The position numbers were made by a program, and so were the translations under genes. A DNA stretch of 22,816 nt, from positions 1 to 22,816 of IMG/VR virus record IMGVR_UViG_3300042691_017178. One strand, given 5' to 3'. Source of the DNA: a virus. Position 1 is the first letter of the stretch. Each line of letters begins with the position of its first letter. Below the pieces are notes generated by a model. It saw nothing but the letters and a program-made list of their open reading frames with translations, was not told the DNA's origin and did no database searches. Below, in pieces: positions 1 to 6,422 of this stretch.

Positions 1-1
1 C

Positions 2-256
2 GATGCGATCAACGAATACAAAATTCTTTACAACATTAGAAGAACAAAAGAAGAGGCATTCAAACAGATTGAGAAAGAATTTGGCAAGAAAGCAGTATCA
101 GAAGTTCAAGATTTAGAGGTTAGGTTACGCAAAGAGAAAAAGCAGTTGCAAAAAGACTTTGACTCAGATCGAAAGCAAACTAGAAATGAGTGGCTGATCA
201 TCGGTCTTTTGGGATTACTAATATATGCAGTACTTAAAGTGACAAAGGTGTGGTGA
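2..256 (+). CDS. Coiled-coil protein with C-terminal membrane anchor (5'-truncated)
   Basis: The reading frame is open from base 2 to a TGA at 254-256; its start lies outside the window. The visible 84 residues are highly charged and rich in Lys, Glu and Gln, as expected of a long helix or coiled coil. They end in one hydrophobic segment (WLIIGLLGLLIYAVL) followed by a short basic tail, so the protein is probably tail-anchored with its bulk in the cytoplasm. Its stop overlaps the next start (TGATG), which places it in the same operon as the holin and endopeptidase. This topology is opposite to an Rz-type spanin, whose membrane segment is N-terminal, so I do not call it a spanin. The function is not recognised; an accessory lysis or membrane role is an inference from position. 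Confidence 0.75.
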   Translation, partial: DAINEYKILYNIRRTKEEAFKQIEKEFGKKAVSEVQDLEVRLRKEKKQLQKDFDSDRKQTRNEWLIIGLLGLLIYAVLKVTKVW

Positions 257-720
257 TGCTAGGACTAGATGCAATACTTAAAATTGGCGAAAAGGTGCTT
301 GATCGGGTAATGCCTGATCCTGCCGCCAAAGCAGAAGCGCAAGCCAAACTCATGGAGCTCGCCCAAAAGGGTGAGTTAGCCAATCTGCAAGCTGAGGTTG
401 ACTTTGCCAAGATCGATGCTGGTGATCGAGATTCAGCCCGTAATCGTGAGGCTGAGATGGCTAAAGCAGATGTTTGGGATTTAACTAAAAACATCAACAC
501 CATACTTGCCATCGGTGTTATTTGCTTGTCATTTGTTCTCTTTGGTGTGCTGATGATGATTGAAGTCAAAAGCATTGCGAAAGACATTCTTATCTACATT
601 CTTGGGGTTTTATCTGCCGCAATCACTCAAATCTTGTCCTTTTACTTTGGCTCAAGCCAAGGCTCCAAAAATAAGCAAGCTGAGATCGACAAAATGATGG
701 GAAATGGGCATAGCAAATGA
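256..720 (+). CDS. Holin, GTA 3TM-like family
   Basis: This 154-residue protein probably permeabilises the inner membrane at the end of infection so that the endopeptidase encoded next can reach peptidoglycan. A charged helical N-terminal half (residues 1-75, with DPAAKAEAQAKLMELAQ) precedes two hydrophobic segments at about 81-101 and 110-131. The C-terminus has the SFYFGSSQGSKNK-type motif followed by a charged tail. That layout matches the holin family named for gene-transfer-agent release (GTA_holin_3TM), where a DP-x-x-A-x-A helix and a YFGSS/GS-K ending are typical. I chose ATG 256 because it overlaps the upstream stop; GTG 250 and GTG 253 in the same frame would add two residues. The last bases overlap the M15 gene start (ATGA). 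Confidence 0.85.
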   Translation: MLGLDAILKIGEKVLDRVMPDPAAKAEAQAKLMELAQKGELANLQAEVDFAKIDAGDRDSARNREAEMAKADVWDLTKNINTILAIGVICLSFVLFGVLMMIEVKSIAKDILIYILGVLSAAITQILSFYFGSSQGSKNKQAEIDKMMGNGHSK

Positions 721-1166
721 ACCCCTCTGACAAACTTTCGGAGAACTTTACCTATGAAGAACTTACTCGCTCGGATACAGCAGTTCGGCTTGGCGTTGAA
801 AACACGCCTAATGACGCTGAAATCGAAAATCTCAAAAGGCTCGCTAGCCTCCTCCAAGAAGTCAAAAAAGCGGTAGGCGGCAAGGCCGTGATGATCAATA
901 GTGCCTATCGGTCTAAACCTGTCAACGATGCGGTCGGATCGAAGGATTCATCCCAACATCGGCTTGGCTGTGCGGCTGACCTCCGAGTTCCGGGGATGAA
1001 GCCACGGGAGGTGGTGGAAGCCTGCATGGCCGCCAAAGTCCCTTTTGATCAGATCATCCTTGAGTTTGACTCTTGGACGCATATTTCGGTGCCAAACACG
1101 CCTGAGATGCGGCCTCGCGGCCAAGCCCTGATAATTGATAAACAGGGAACAAGGGCATTTGCATGA
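717..1166 (+). CDS. Endolysin: M15A-type D-Ala-D-Ala metallopeptidase
   Basis: This 149-residue protein is a zinc peptidase of the M15 family (peptidase_M15_3 type), expected to cut peptidoglycan cross-links or stem peptides. The family signature is visible: YRS at 64-66, the first zinc-binding pair in SQHRLGCAADL (His81 and Asp88), and WTHIS with the third ligand His122, preceded by Glu116. Such small single-domain M15 proteins serve as endolysins in many phages, and the holin immediately upstream (ATGA overlap at 717-720) supports this. There is no signal peptide, so export would depend on the holin. A virion-associated role is possible because it sits among structural genes, but a second muralytic enzyme (the SLT protein at 12988) fills that place better. 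Confidence 0.92.
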   Translation: MNPSDKLSENFTYEELTRSDTAVRLGVENTPNDAEIENLKRLASLLQEVKKAVGGKAVMINSAYRSKPVNDAVGSKDSSQHRLGCAADLRVPGMKPREVVEACMAAKVPFDQIILEFDSWTHISVPNTPEMRPRGQALIIDKQGTRAFA

Positions 1167-1570
1167 GCACAGCAGTCAAGACCAATCCGGGCAAGTGGAA
1201 GCGCATCGTGGCCTCAGTCAAGGCTTCGGGCAAGGGTGGTGCGCCTGGTCAATGGTCGGCTCGCAAGGCTCAATTGGCAACCCAAAAGTACAAGAGTTCA
1301 GGGGGTGGTTATAAAGGCCCAAAACAGGCCGACAACAGTCTTTCTCAATGGGGTAAGCAGGAGTGGGGAACTAAGTCAGGAAAGCCCTCTACGGTAGGCC
1401 CCAAGGCCACCGGCGAGCGGTATCTGCCCAAGAAAGCCATCCAAAGCCTGTCCTCCTCAGAGTACGCCGCCACGACCAAGGCCAAGCGGGAGGGCAAGGC
1501 GGCCGGCAAGCAGTTCGTGGCTCAACCTAAAAAAATTGCGGAAAAGACCGCCAAGCATAGGAGTTGGTGA
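1163..1570 (+). CDS. Basic DUF5872-like protein
   Basis: This 135-residue protein is very rich in Lys, Gly and Ser and strongly basic. It carries a chain of motifs I recognise from the DUF5872 family: GGAPGQWSARKAQLA (25-39), YKSSGGGYKGPK (43-54), LSQWGKQEWGTKSGKP (60-75), RYLPKKA (86-92) and a final GKQFVAQ stretch (115-121). Relatives occur, as far as I recall, in phages and in large algal or amoebal viruses, and no role is established. Its start overlaps the endopeptidase stop (ATGA) and its stop overlaps the adaptor gene, so it is made with the virion proteins. A DNA- or capsid-associated basic protein would fit the charge, but that is inference. Confidence 0.8.
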   Translation: MSTAVKTNPGKWKRIVASVKASGKGGAPGQWSARKAQLATQKYKSSGGGYKGPKQADNSLSQWGKQEWGTKSGKPSTVGPKATGERYLPKKAIQSLSSSEYAATTKAKREGKAAGKQFVAQPKKIAEKTAKHRSW

Positions 1571-2205
1571 TGACAGTCGCAGCCGTTATGACCTATGACT
1601 CTTTGGTCGATGACATTTCTACCTACCTAGAGCGTACCGATCAGGCTACCCTAGATAAGATCCCGACATTCATTATGTTGGCCGAACAGGTTTTGGCTGC
1701 AGAAATCAAGTTTTTGGGCAACCTGACGGTCCAACAAAGCACGATGGTGGCCACTCAACCGGTCATCGATAAACCCGCCAGATGGCATAAAACCGTGTCC
1801 ATGAATGTGGTTGTGGCAGGTGAGCGCCGCCCTGTGCTCCTTAGGAAGTATGAGTACCTCCGGGAGTATTGGCCCGATGCCACTCAAACGGAGGTGCCTA
1901 AGTTTTACTGTGACTACGACTACACCCATTGGCTGGTCGCCCCCACCCCTGCCTCTGCCTACACCTTTGAGGTAATTTATTACGAGCGGATTCAGCCTTT
2001 GGATTCCTCAAATCAGACCAATTGGTTCACGATTTACGCTCCCCAAGCCATGCTTTACGGGAGCCTGTTGCAGGCCATGCCTTTCCTCAAAAACGATGAG
2101 CGCATCCCGATGTGGCAGGGTCAGTACGACAAGATTGTCAATGTCTTGAAGACTGAAGACCTGACCCGGATTGCAGATCGTCAAGCCACCGTATTGGATT
2201 CATAA
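1570..2205 (+). CDS. Tail adaptor / head-tail connector protein (gp4-like)
   Basis: This 211-residue protein resembles podovirus adaptor proteins (P22 gp4 / T7 gp11-like), which form a ring beneath the portal and join it to the nozzle. The N-terminal stretch is helical (YDSLVDDISTYLERTDQATLDKIPTFIMLAE, broken here only for naming: YDSLVDDISTYLERTD then IPTFIMLAEQVLAAEIK). A beta-rich middle follows (KTVSMNV, RRPVLLRKYEYLREYWPD), and then a helical C-terminal part (FTIYAPQAMLYGSLLQA) that is typical of the family. ATG 1570 overlaps the previous stop (TGATG); an in-frame ATG at 1588 is an alternative. Its position between lysis genes and the fibre- and nozzle-like genes supports the call. The family assignment rests on pattern and order, not on a search. 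Confidence 0.75.
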   Translation: MTVAAVMTYDSLVDDISTYLERTDQATLDKIPTFIMLAEQVLAAEIKFLGNLTVQQSTMVATQPVIDKPARWHKTVSMNVVVAGERRPVLLRKYEYLREYWPDATQTEVPKFYCDYDYTHWLVAPTPASAYTFEVIYYERIQPLDSSNQTNWFTIYAPQAMLYGSLLQAMPFLKNDERIPMWQGQYDKIVNVLKTEDLTRIADRQATVLDS

Positions 2206-3446
2206 TGAGCTATAACTCGCCTTTTACCGGTAATGTGATTCAGCCGACCGATGTTGCCTATCGGTCAATTACCCTGTCGGCTAATCTTCAGCTTGAGTGG
2301 CCAATCAACGGAAACGCCACCGATGACTATGCGGCCCGGATCATGGAAGTCACGGCTACGGCCGGCGGACTTCTTCTTAAGATGCCACCTGCTAATCAGG
2401 CTTCGGTGGGTAACGACGCCCTGATACGAAATGTCGGAGCCACCACATTTACGGTTGCAGACTTTGATGGCAACACAATCGTTGCGGTTGCTGCCGGGGA
2501 AGCCAAATACATCTACATTGAAACCAATCCTGATGAGGCAGGGACCTGGGGCGTCATTGCTTTCGGTGTCGGGACCTCAAATGTGGATGCCGGAACCTTG
2601 GCTGGATATGGCCTTTTAGCAAGCGGAAACACCTTAAATCAGTCTCATCCGGTCACAACGATTTCATCTAATTACTCTGTCAATGGCGCAGATCGAGCTC
2701 AGACATTGGTATGGACAGGCGGTGCGGGTACTTTTACCTTGGCATCAGCAATTACCCTAGGTAATAACTGGTTTACGGTTGTCAGAAATGGTGGAACCGG
2801 AACGCTATCGGTAGCACCAAGCGGTGGTCAATTAATTAATGGACAAGGTTCACTTGATCTCCAACCCTCCGATTCTTGCTTTGTAATTTCTTCAGGCACG
2901 GCTTTTTATTCGGTGGGTATCGGTCGATCAACGGAATTTAACTTTACCCAACTAACCAAAGCGGTAACGACAGGAACCTACACTTTAACGCCTACTGAGG
3001 CATCAAATGTGGTTCAAAAGTACACCGGAACTTTGGCAAACAATGTCACGGTTGTCTTGCCGCAGACCATTCAGGTTTACTACATCACTAATCAAACAGA
3101 TGGCACGGGTTCAAACTTTACAATTACATTCACAACCGGGGTGTCCGGTGCAGGAACGGCTATCGTTCCGGCAGGGCAGCAGGTTATCCTGATTTGCGAT
3201 TCAGTAAACCTTCTAAATGCTTCAACGATTGCCGCAGGAACTTCAAATCTTTCTATCGCAGATGGTACGGTGGGTGCGCCATCTCTGTCTTTTGCCTCTG
3301 AATCTGACACTGGCATATATCGACCTGCTGCCGGACAGTTTGGAGTATCAATTTTAGGGGTGCAAAGACTTAATGTTTTGGCAACTGGAGTGTCGGTTAC
3401 CGGAACTGGAACATTTAGCGGTGGTGTACTTGGCGGAACATTCTAA
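2205..3446 (+). CDS. Fibre-like structural protein with three beta modules
   Basis: This 413-residue protein is rich in Gly, Thr, Ser, Ala and Val, with alternating hydrophobic residues as in beta-structured phage fibres or decoration proteins. I see three loosely repeated modules at about 20-120, 150-240 and 246-335. Each has a hydrophobic strand, a G-N/RN-x-G turn, a glycine-linked strand pair and a V-x-A-G or L-Q-P-S turn followed by a strand. The C-terminal piece (347-413) contains SESDTGIYRPAAGQFG and a QRLNVLATGVSVTGTGTFSG ending, a pattern common near the ends of phage tail-fibre and head-fibre proteins. TAATG start/stop overlaps link it to the adaptor gene before and the nozzle-like gene after. 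A capsid fibre or a short tail fibre are both possible. Confidence 0.75.
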   Translation: MSYNSPFTGNVIQPTDVAYRSITLSANLQLEWPINGNATDDYAARIMEVTATAGGLLLKMPPANQASVGNDALIRNVGATTFTVADFDGNTIVAVAAGEAKYIYIETNPDEAGTWGVIAFGVGTSNVDAGTLAGYGLLASGNTLNQSHPVTTISSNYSVNGADRAQTLVWTGGAGTFTLASAITLGNNWFTVVRNGGTGTLSVAPSGGQLINGQGSLDLQPSDSCFVISSGTAFYSVGIGRSTEFNFTQLTKAVTTGTYTLTPTEASNVVQKYTGTLANNVTVVLPQTIQVYYITNQTDGTGSNFTITFTTGVSGAGTAIVPAGQQVILICDSVNLLNASTIAAGTSNLSIADGTVGAPSLSFASESDTGIYRPAAGQFGVSILGVQRLNVLATGVSVTGTGTFSGGVLGGTF

Positions 3447-5683
3447 TGACGCAAAAGGTATTCGCACTAGATACTTTAGCCGGTATCCAGCGGGATGGTA
3501 CTGTATTTGATAAGCAGTTCTATAACGATGGCCGGTGGGTAAGATTTCAGCGTGGCCGCCCTCGCAAGATCGGCGGCTATCGAGTCATCTCTAATCAGTT
3601 AATTGGCCCTTCCCGCGGGATTTGGGTCAACGCTCAGAACGCCTTTAACTTCATCTTCTCCGGATATTCTGATGGGCTTCAAGAGCTCGTCATCGATGAC
3701 AACGGGGTAGGGGCCGGGGTAAATAACTTTACTCTGTCAAACTTTACCCCTTCGCCACTCAATATGTGGCAGTTTGATGGCTTCTACGATGTTGCCGGAG
3801 CCGGGGTTCAAAGTCTTTTGGCCCACCCAGGGCAGAACCTTTCCGCAATCGATAACACAACCAATACCCCGGTTTTGATTGGAGACATTAGCGGCACGAC
3901 CATGAGTCAGATCGGGGTGTTTACAGACTCCGTAACCACGACCAACGGCCTGCCAACGGTGACTTTGGCTGCCGCAAATACTTTGATCGGAGCCGGTCAG
4001 ACAATCAGCGGAACAGGAATTCCTGCAAGCACGACTGTCGTTTCAGTCTCCGGAACCACGGTCACGATGTCAGCTAACGCCACGGCCTCAGCTACCGTTA
4101 CGGCTACTTTTAACAACAATGTTTCCGTGTCCGGCGGGGTAGTTTCGCTTCACCCCTATGTGTTTGTCTATGGGAACAACGGTCTGATCAGGAACTGCTC
4201 AGCTGGAAATGCTCAAGATTGGGTCTCAGCAGATGCTAATGAGACCAATGTGGCCACCGGCAAGATAGTCCAAGGCTTACCCGTTCGGGGCGGCTCAAAC
4301 TCGCCATCAGGACTCTTTTGGTCATTAGATTCAATCGTTCGGGTCTCTTATGCACCCCAATCCTTAGGGGTAGCTGGAACCGGAAACTTTGCTCCGCCGA
4401 CTTTTTGGCGATACGACATTATTTCCTCACAGTCCTCAATCATGTCCTCTCAGTCGGTGATTGAGTACGACGGGGTCTACTATTGGTGCGGTGTGGATCG
4501 ATTCCTGCTCTATAACGGGGTGGTGAAAGAGATTCCCAATTCAATGAACCAAAATTGGTTCTTTGATAACCTGAACTACACTCAAAGACAAAAGGTTTGG
4601 GCAACAAAGGTTCCTCGATTTGGTGAGGTATGGTGGTTTTACCCCCGCGGGAACTCCACGGAATGTAACGATGCCATCATCTATAACATCCGGGAAAACA
4701 CTTGGTACGATGCCGGTCAAGCTTTAGGCTCCCGTAGATCCGCAGGTTACTTCTCTCAAGTGTTTGCCTTTCCCGTAATGGCCGATTGGGACACCTTGCC
4801 CCAAGAGACAAAGCTAACCGCTGAGTTTACCTACACCTCCGGGTTCGATAAGTTGACTACAAACACTTACTATGTGGAGCTTCAGGTCGGTGATGTTGTA
4901 GAGGGTACAGATATTCCAGCCGGAACTGTCATTGATGCCATTCAATCAAGTGGAATTCAGACCTTGGGTGCAATTACACCCGGATCTTTGTATGCCGATG
5001 GCGTATATCCTGATGTTCCGCTGACCGGCGGATCAGGGGCTGGAGCAACGGCAGATATCACCGTGGCCGCAGGAGCGGTGACCGTGGTGACCTTGGTTGA
5101 ACCTGGTGCTGCTTATCAGGTTGGAGATGTCTTATCTGCCGATGATGCCGATCTTGGTGGATTAGGTGGCTCAGGATTTGCTATCCCTGTCACCGATCTT
5201 TGGACTATGGTCATTACCCTGAGTCAGGCTCCAACTGCTTCGGATACGGCAGATTTGACCTTTAAGACTCCCGAAAATCGGATTGAGGTCTATCAGCATG
5301 AGATTGGCGTAGATGCCATTAATGGTCAAAATGTGACCGCTATTGAGTCTTATTTTGAAACCTCAGACCTTGGATGGGTGGCCGGGGGTCCTTCTCAGCC
5401 AACTATGGATGGAGCCAACCGATGGCTAAGGCTTGAGCGAGTAGAGCCTGATTTCTTGCAAAACGGCCAAATGAGCCTAATCGTTACTGGCCGGCCATAT
5501 GCCCAAATTGAGGATCACGATTCAGATCCGTACTACTTTGATTCTGGCACCGGCAAGATCGATATGAAAGAGCAACGCCGGGAACTAAGGCTTCGATTTA
5601 CCTCCAATGTGGTTGGGGGTAACTATCAGCTTGGTCGTGTAATCCTTAATGCAGACATCGGCGATGTCAGAGGATACTCATGA
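3446..5683 (+). CDS. Tail nozzle / stabilisation-like protein with inserted beta modules
   Basis: This 745-residue protein is the likely nozzle or DNA-stabilisation component (P22 gp10 / T7 gp12-like role) that extends the adaptor ring. The N-terminus (GTVFDKQFYNDGRWVRFQRG, 18-37) and the repeated YDGVYYWCGVDRFLLYNG (341-358) and WYDAGQ-type blade sequences are characteristic of this tail-protein class. Two insertions interrupt it. A Ser/Thr/Ala-rich strand module occupies about 173-222. A second, longer block at 477-606 looks like another copy of that module split by a Gly-rich LTGGSGAGATADITVA module (505-582). Removing these leaves about 560 residues. TAATG overlap at the start and ATGA overlap at the end show tight coupling to its neighbours. 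The homology call is by pattern and gene order. Confidence 0.75.
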   Translation: MTQKVFALDTLAGIQRDGTVFDKQFYNDGRWVRFQRGRPRKIGGYRVISNQLIGPSRGIWVNAQNAFNFIFSGYSDGLQELVIDDNGVGAGVNNFTLSNFTPSPLNMWQFDGFYDVAGAGVQSLLAHPGQNLSAIDNTTNTPVLIGDISGTTMSQIGVFTDSVTTTNGLPTVTLAAANTLIGAGQTISGTGIPASTTVVSVSGTTVTMSANATASATVTATFNNNVSVSGGVVSLHPYVFVYGNNGLIRNCSAGNAQDWVSADANETNVATGKIVQGLPVRGGSNSPSGLFWSLDSIVRVSYAPQSLGVAGTGNFAPPTFWRYDIISSQSSIMSSQSVIEYDGVYYWCGVDRFLLYNGVVKEIPNSMNQNWFFDNLNYTQRQKVWATKVPRFGEVWWFYPRGNSTECNDAIIYNIRENTWYDAGQALGSRRSAGYFSQVFAFPVMADWDTLPQETKLTAEFTYTSGFDKLTTNTYYVELQVGDVVEGTDIPAGTVIDAIQSSGIQTLGAITPGSLYADGVYPDVPLTGGSGAGATADITVAAGAVTVVTLVEPGAAYQVGDVLSADDADLGGLGGSGFAIPVTDLWTMVITLSQAPTASDTADLTFKTPENRIEVYQHEIGVDAINGQNVTAIESYFETSDLGWVAGGPSQPTMDGANRWLRLERVEPDFLQNGQMSLIVTGRPYAQIEDHDSDPYYFDSGTGKIDMKEQRRELRLRFTSNVVGGNYQLGRVILNADIGDVRGYS
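3962..4111 (+). repeat. Beta module A, copy 1, in the nozzle-like protein
   Basis: Residues 173-222 of the nozzle-like protein form a Thr/Ala/Ser/Val module with the core GQTISGTGIPASTTVVSVSG followed by TTVTMSANATASATVTATF. The same framework (G-x-x-I/V-x-G-T-x-I-P-A-x-T ... V-T/I-T-x-S-x-x-x-T-A-S-x-T-x-x-x-T-F) recurs at 477-500 and 586-606 in the same protein. Modules like this are common in phage structural proteins and are usually read as surface beta domains. This is a protein-level repeat; I do not claim a nucleotide-level repeat. Confidence 0.6.
4958..5191 (+). other. Gly-rich beta module B, apparently nested inside module A copy 2
   Basis: Residues 505-582 contain PGSLYADGVYPDVPLTGGSG, GAGATADITVAAGAVTVVTL and GAAYQVGDVLSADDADLGG. 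This is the recognisable Y-x-x-G-x-Y-x-x-V-P-L-T-G-G-S-G-x-G-A-T-A module of phage tail and fibre proteins. The flanks (477-500 and 586-606) match the two halves of module A copy 1, so module B seems to have entered a loop of a second module A. Confidence 0.6.
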
Positions 5684-5946
5684 CCGTAATTAATCGAGGT
5701 GGCCAGCCCCTAATCTATGATCCGAGGTATCACACCTTTGAGTCGTGGGCGGCCCTTATGTGTGAACAATACGCAGCGCAGCAGTTAGAGATTCCGGGTC
5801 CGCTTACCGATTGGAAGCTTTGGGGCAACGGAATTAAGGCCATCGATGTCTTTACAAATGAAGCCGTTCCAAATACCGATAATTATGATGATTGGTCGGA
5901 TTGGGCGGCAGCTCTGTTGGCAGCAATCAACCCAAGGGTGTCTTAA
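5680..5946 (+). CDS. Small conserved virion-operon protein, function unknown
   Basis: This 88-residue acidic protein is rich in Trp and Asp (FESWAALMCEQY, LTDWKLWGNGIKAID, DDWSDWAAALLAAIN). The start ATG lies in an ATGA overlap with the nozzle-like gene and has a good ribosome site (AGAGGA) upstream. The stop overlaps the next start in TAATG. The amphipathic helices and tryptophans would suit a small protein packing against the tail or inner core, but I do not recognise a family with a known role. Coupling on both sides makes it a real gene of the virion module. Confidence 0.8.
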   Translation: MTVINRGGQPLIYDPRYHTFESWAALMCEQYAAQQLEIPGPLTDWKLWGNGIKAIDVFTNEAVPNTDNYDDWSDWAAALLAAINPRVS

Positions 5947-6422
5947 TGGATATCCATCCGGTCGATTCCAATCAGCATATGCTAAATCCCCAAGACATCT
6001 TCTTGGTGGCTGCTCACGAAGATCCGTTCAATGTACCGGGGTTTGATAAGGCGGCTAAAGAGGCCGGAATGAGTCATGAGCGGCTTCGGTACACCCTATT
6101 TATCAACGAATATAGCGATCCAAGACTTCTCAGAATAAGGGCTGGAAACACCTTATTTACCATCTTGGCCTTTCCTGGCCGTGTTGGTTTCGTTCGGGCT
6201 TACAACGGAGACACCGGGCAGAACTTTATCAAGAACCTTGTTGAGCTCTTTGATTCAGCAAGAGCTATGGGGTTTGATCAATTGTTGGCTCAACCCAACA
6301 AGGTGGTGACCAAAGCAATTAAATTAGCAATGCGCCAAAACACTCGGCCCGACATCAGTTCAAGGTTTGATACGGCAGCCAATATGTTCGTTATCAAAAC
6401 CGGAAAGCCGAGAACACAATGA
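5946..6422 (+). CDS. Putative internal virion protein (T7 gp13-position, possible GNAT-like fold)
   Basis: This 158-residue protein starts at the ATG that overlaps the previous stop (TAATG); an upstream extension in frame back to 5892 would run through the neighbouring gene and is rejected. A mixed pattern of helices and strands is visible: SHERLRYTLFINEYSDPRLL, GNTLFTILAFPGRVGFVRAY, then helical FIKNLVELFDSARAMGFDQ. The short strand-strand-helix arrangement and the place just before the giant ejection-type proteins recall T7 gp13, a small internal virion protein with an acyltransferase-like fold. No acetyl-CoA-binding signature can be confirmed by eye, so enzymatic activity is not claimed. 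The stop overlaps the start of the 1274-residue gene (ATGA). Confidence 0.7.
   Translation: MDIHPVDSNQHMLNPQDIFLVAAHEDPFNVPGFDKAAKEAGMSHERLRYTLFINEYSDPRLLRIRAGNTLFTILAFPGRVGFVRAYNGDTGQNFIKNLVELFDSARAMGFDQLLAQPNKVVTKAIKLAMRQNTRPDISSRFDTAANMFVIKTGKPRTQ

Noticed and set aside
234-587. Antisense frame of 117 residues opposite the holin gene
   Set aside because: It is fully covered by the well-supported holin, has no ribosome site and its Ser/Ala-rich product looks like a mirror of the sense gene.
2205-5683. Diversity-generating retroelement target in the fibre or nozzle-like gene
   Set aside because: No reverse transcriptase gene, template repeat or adenine-biased variable repeat was found in the window.
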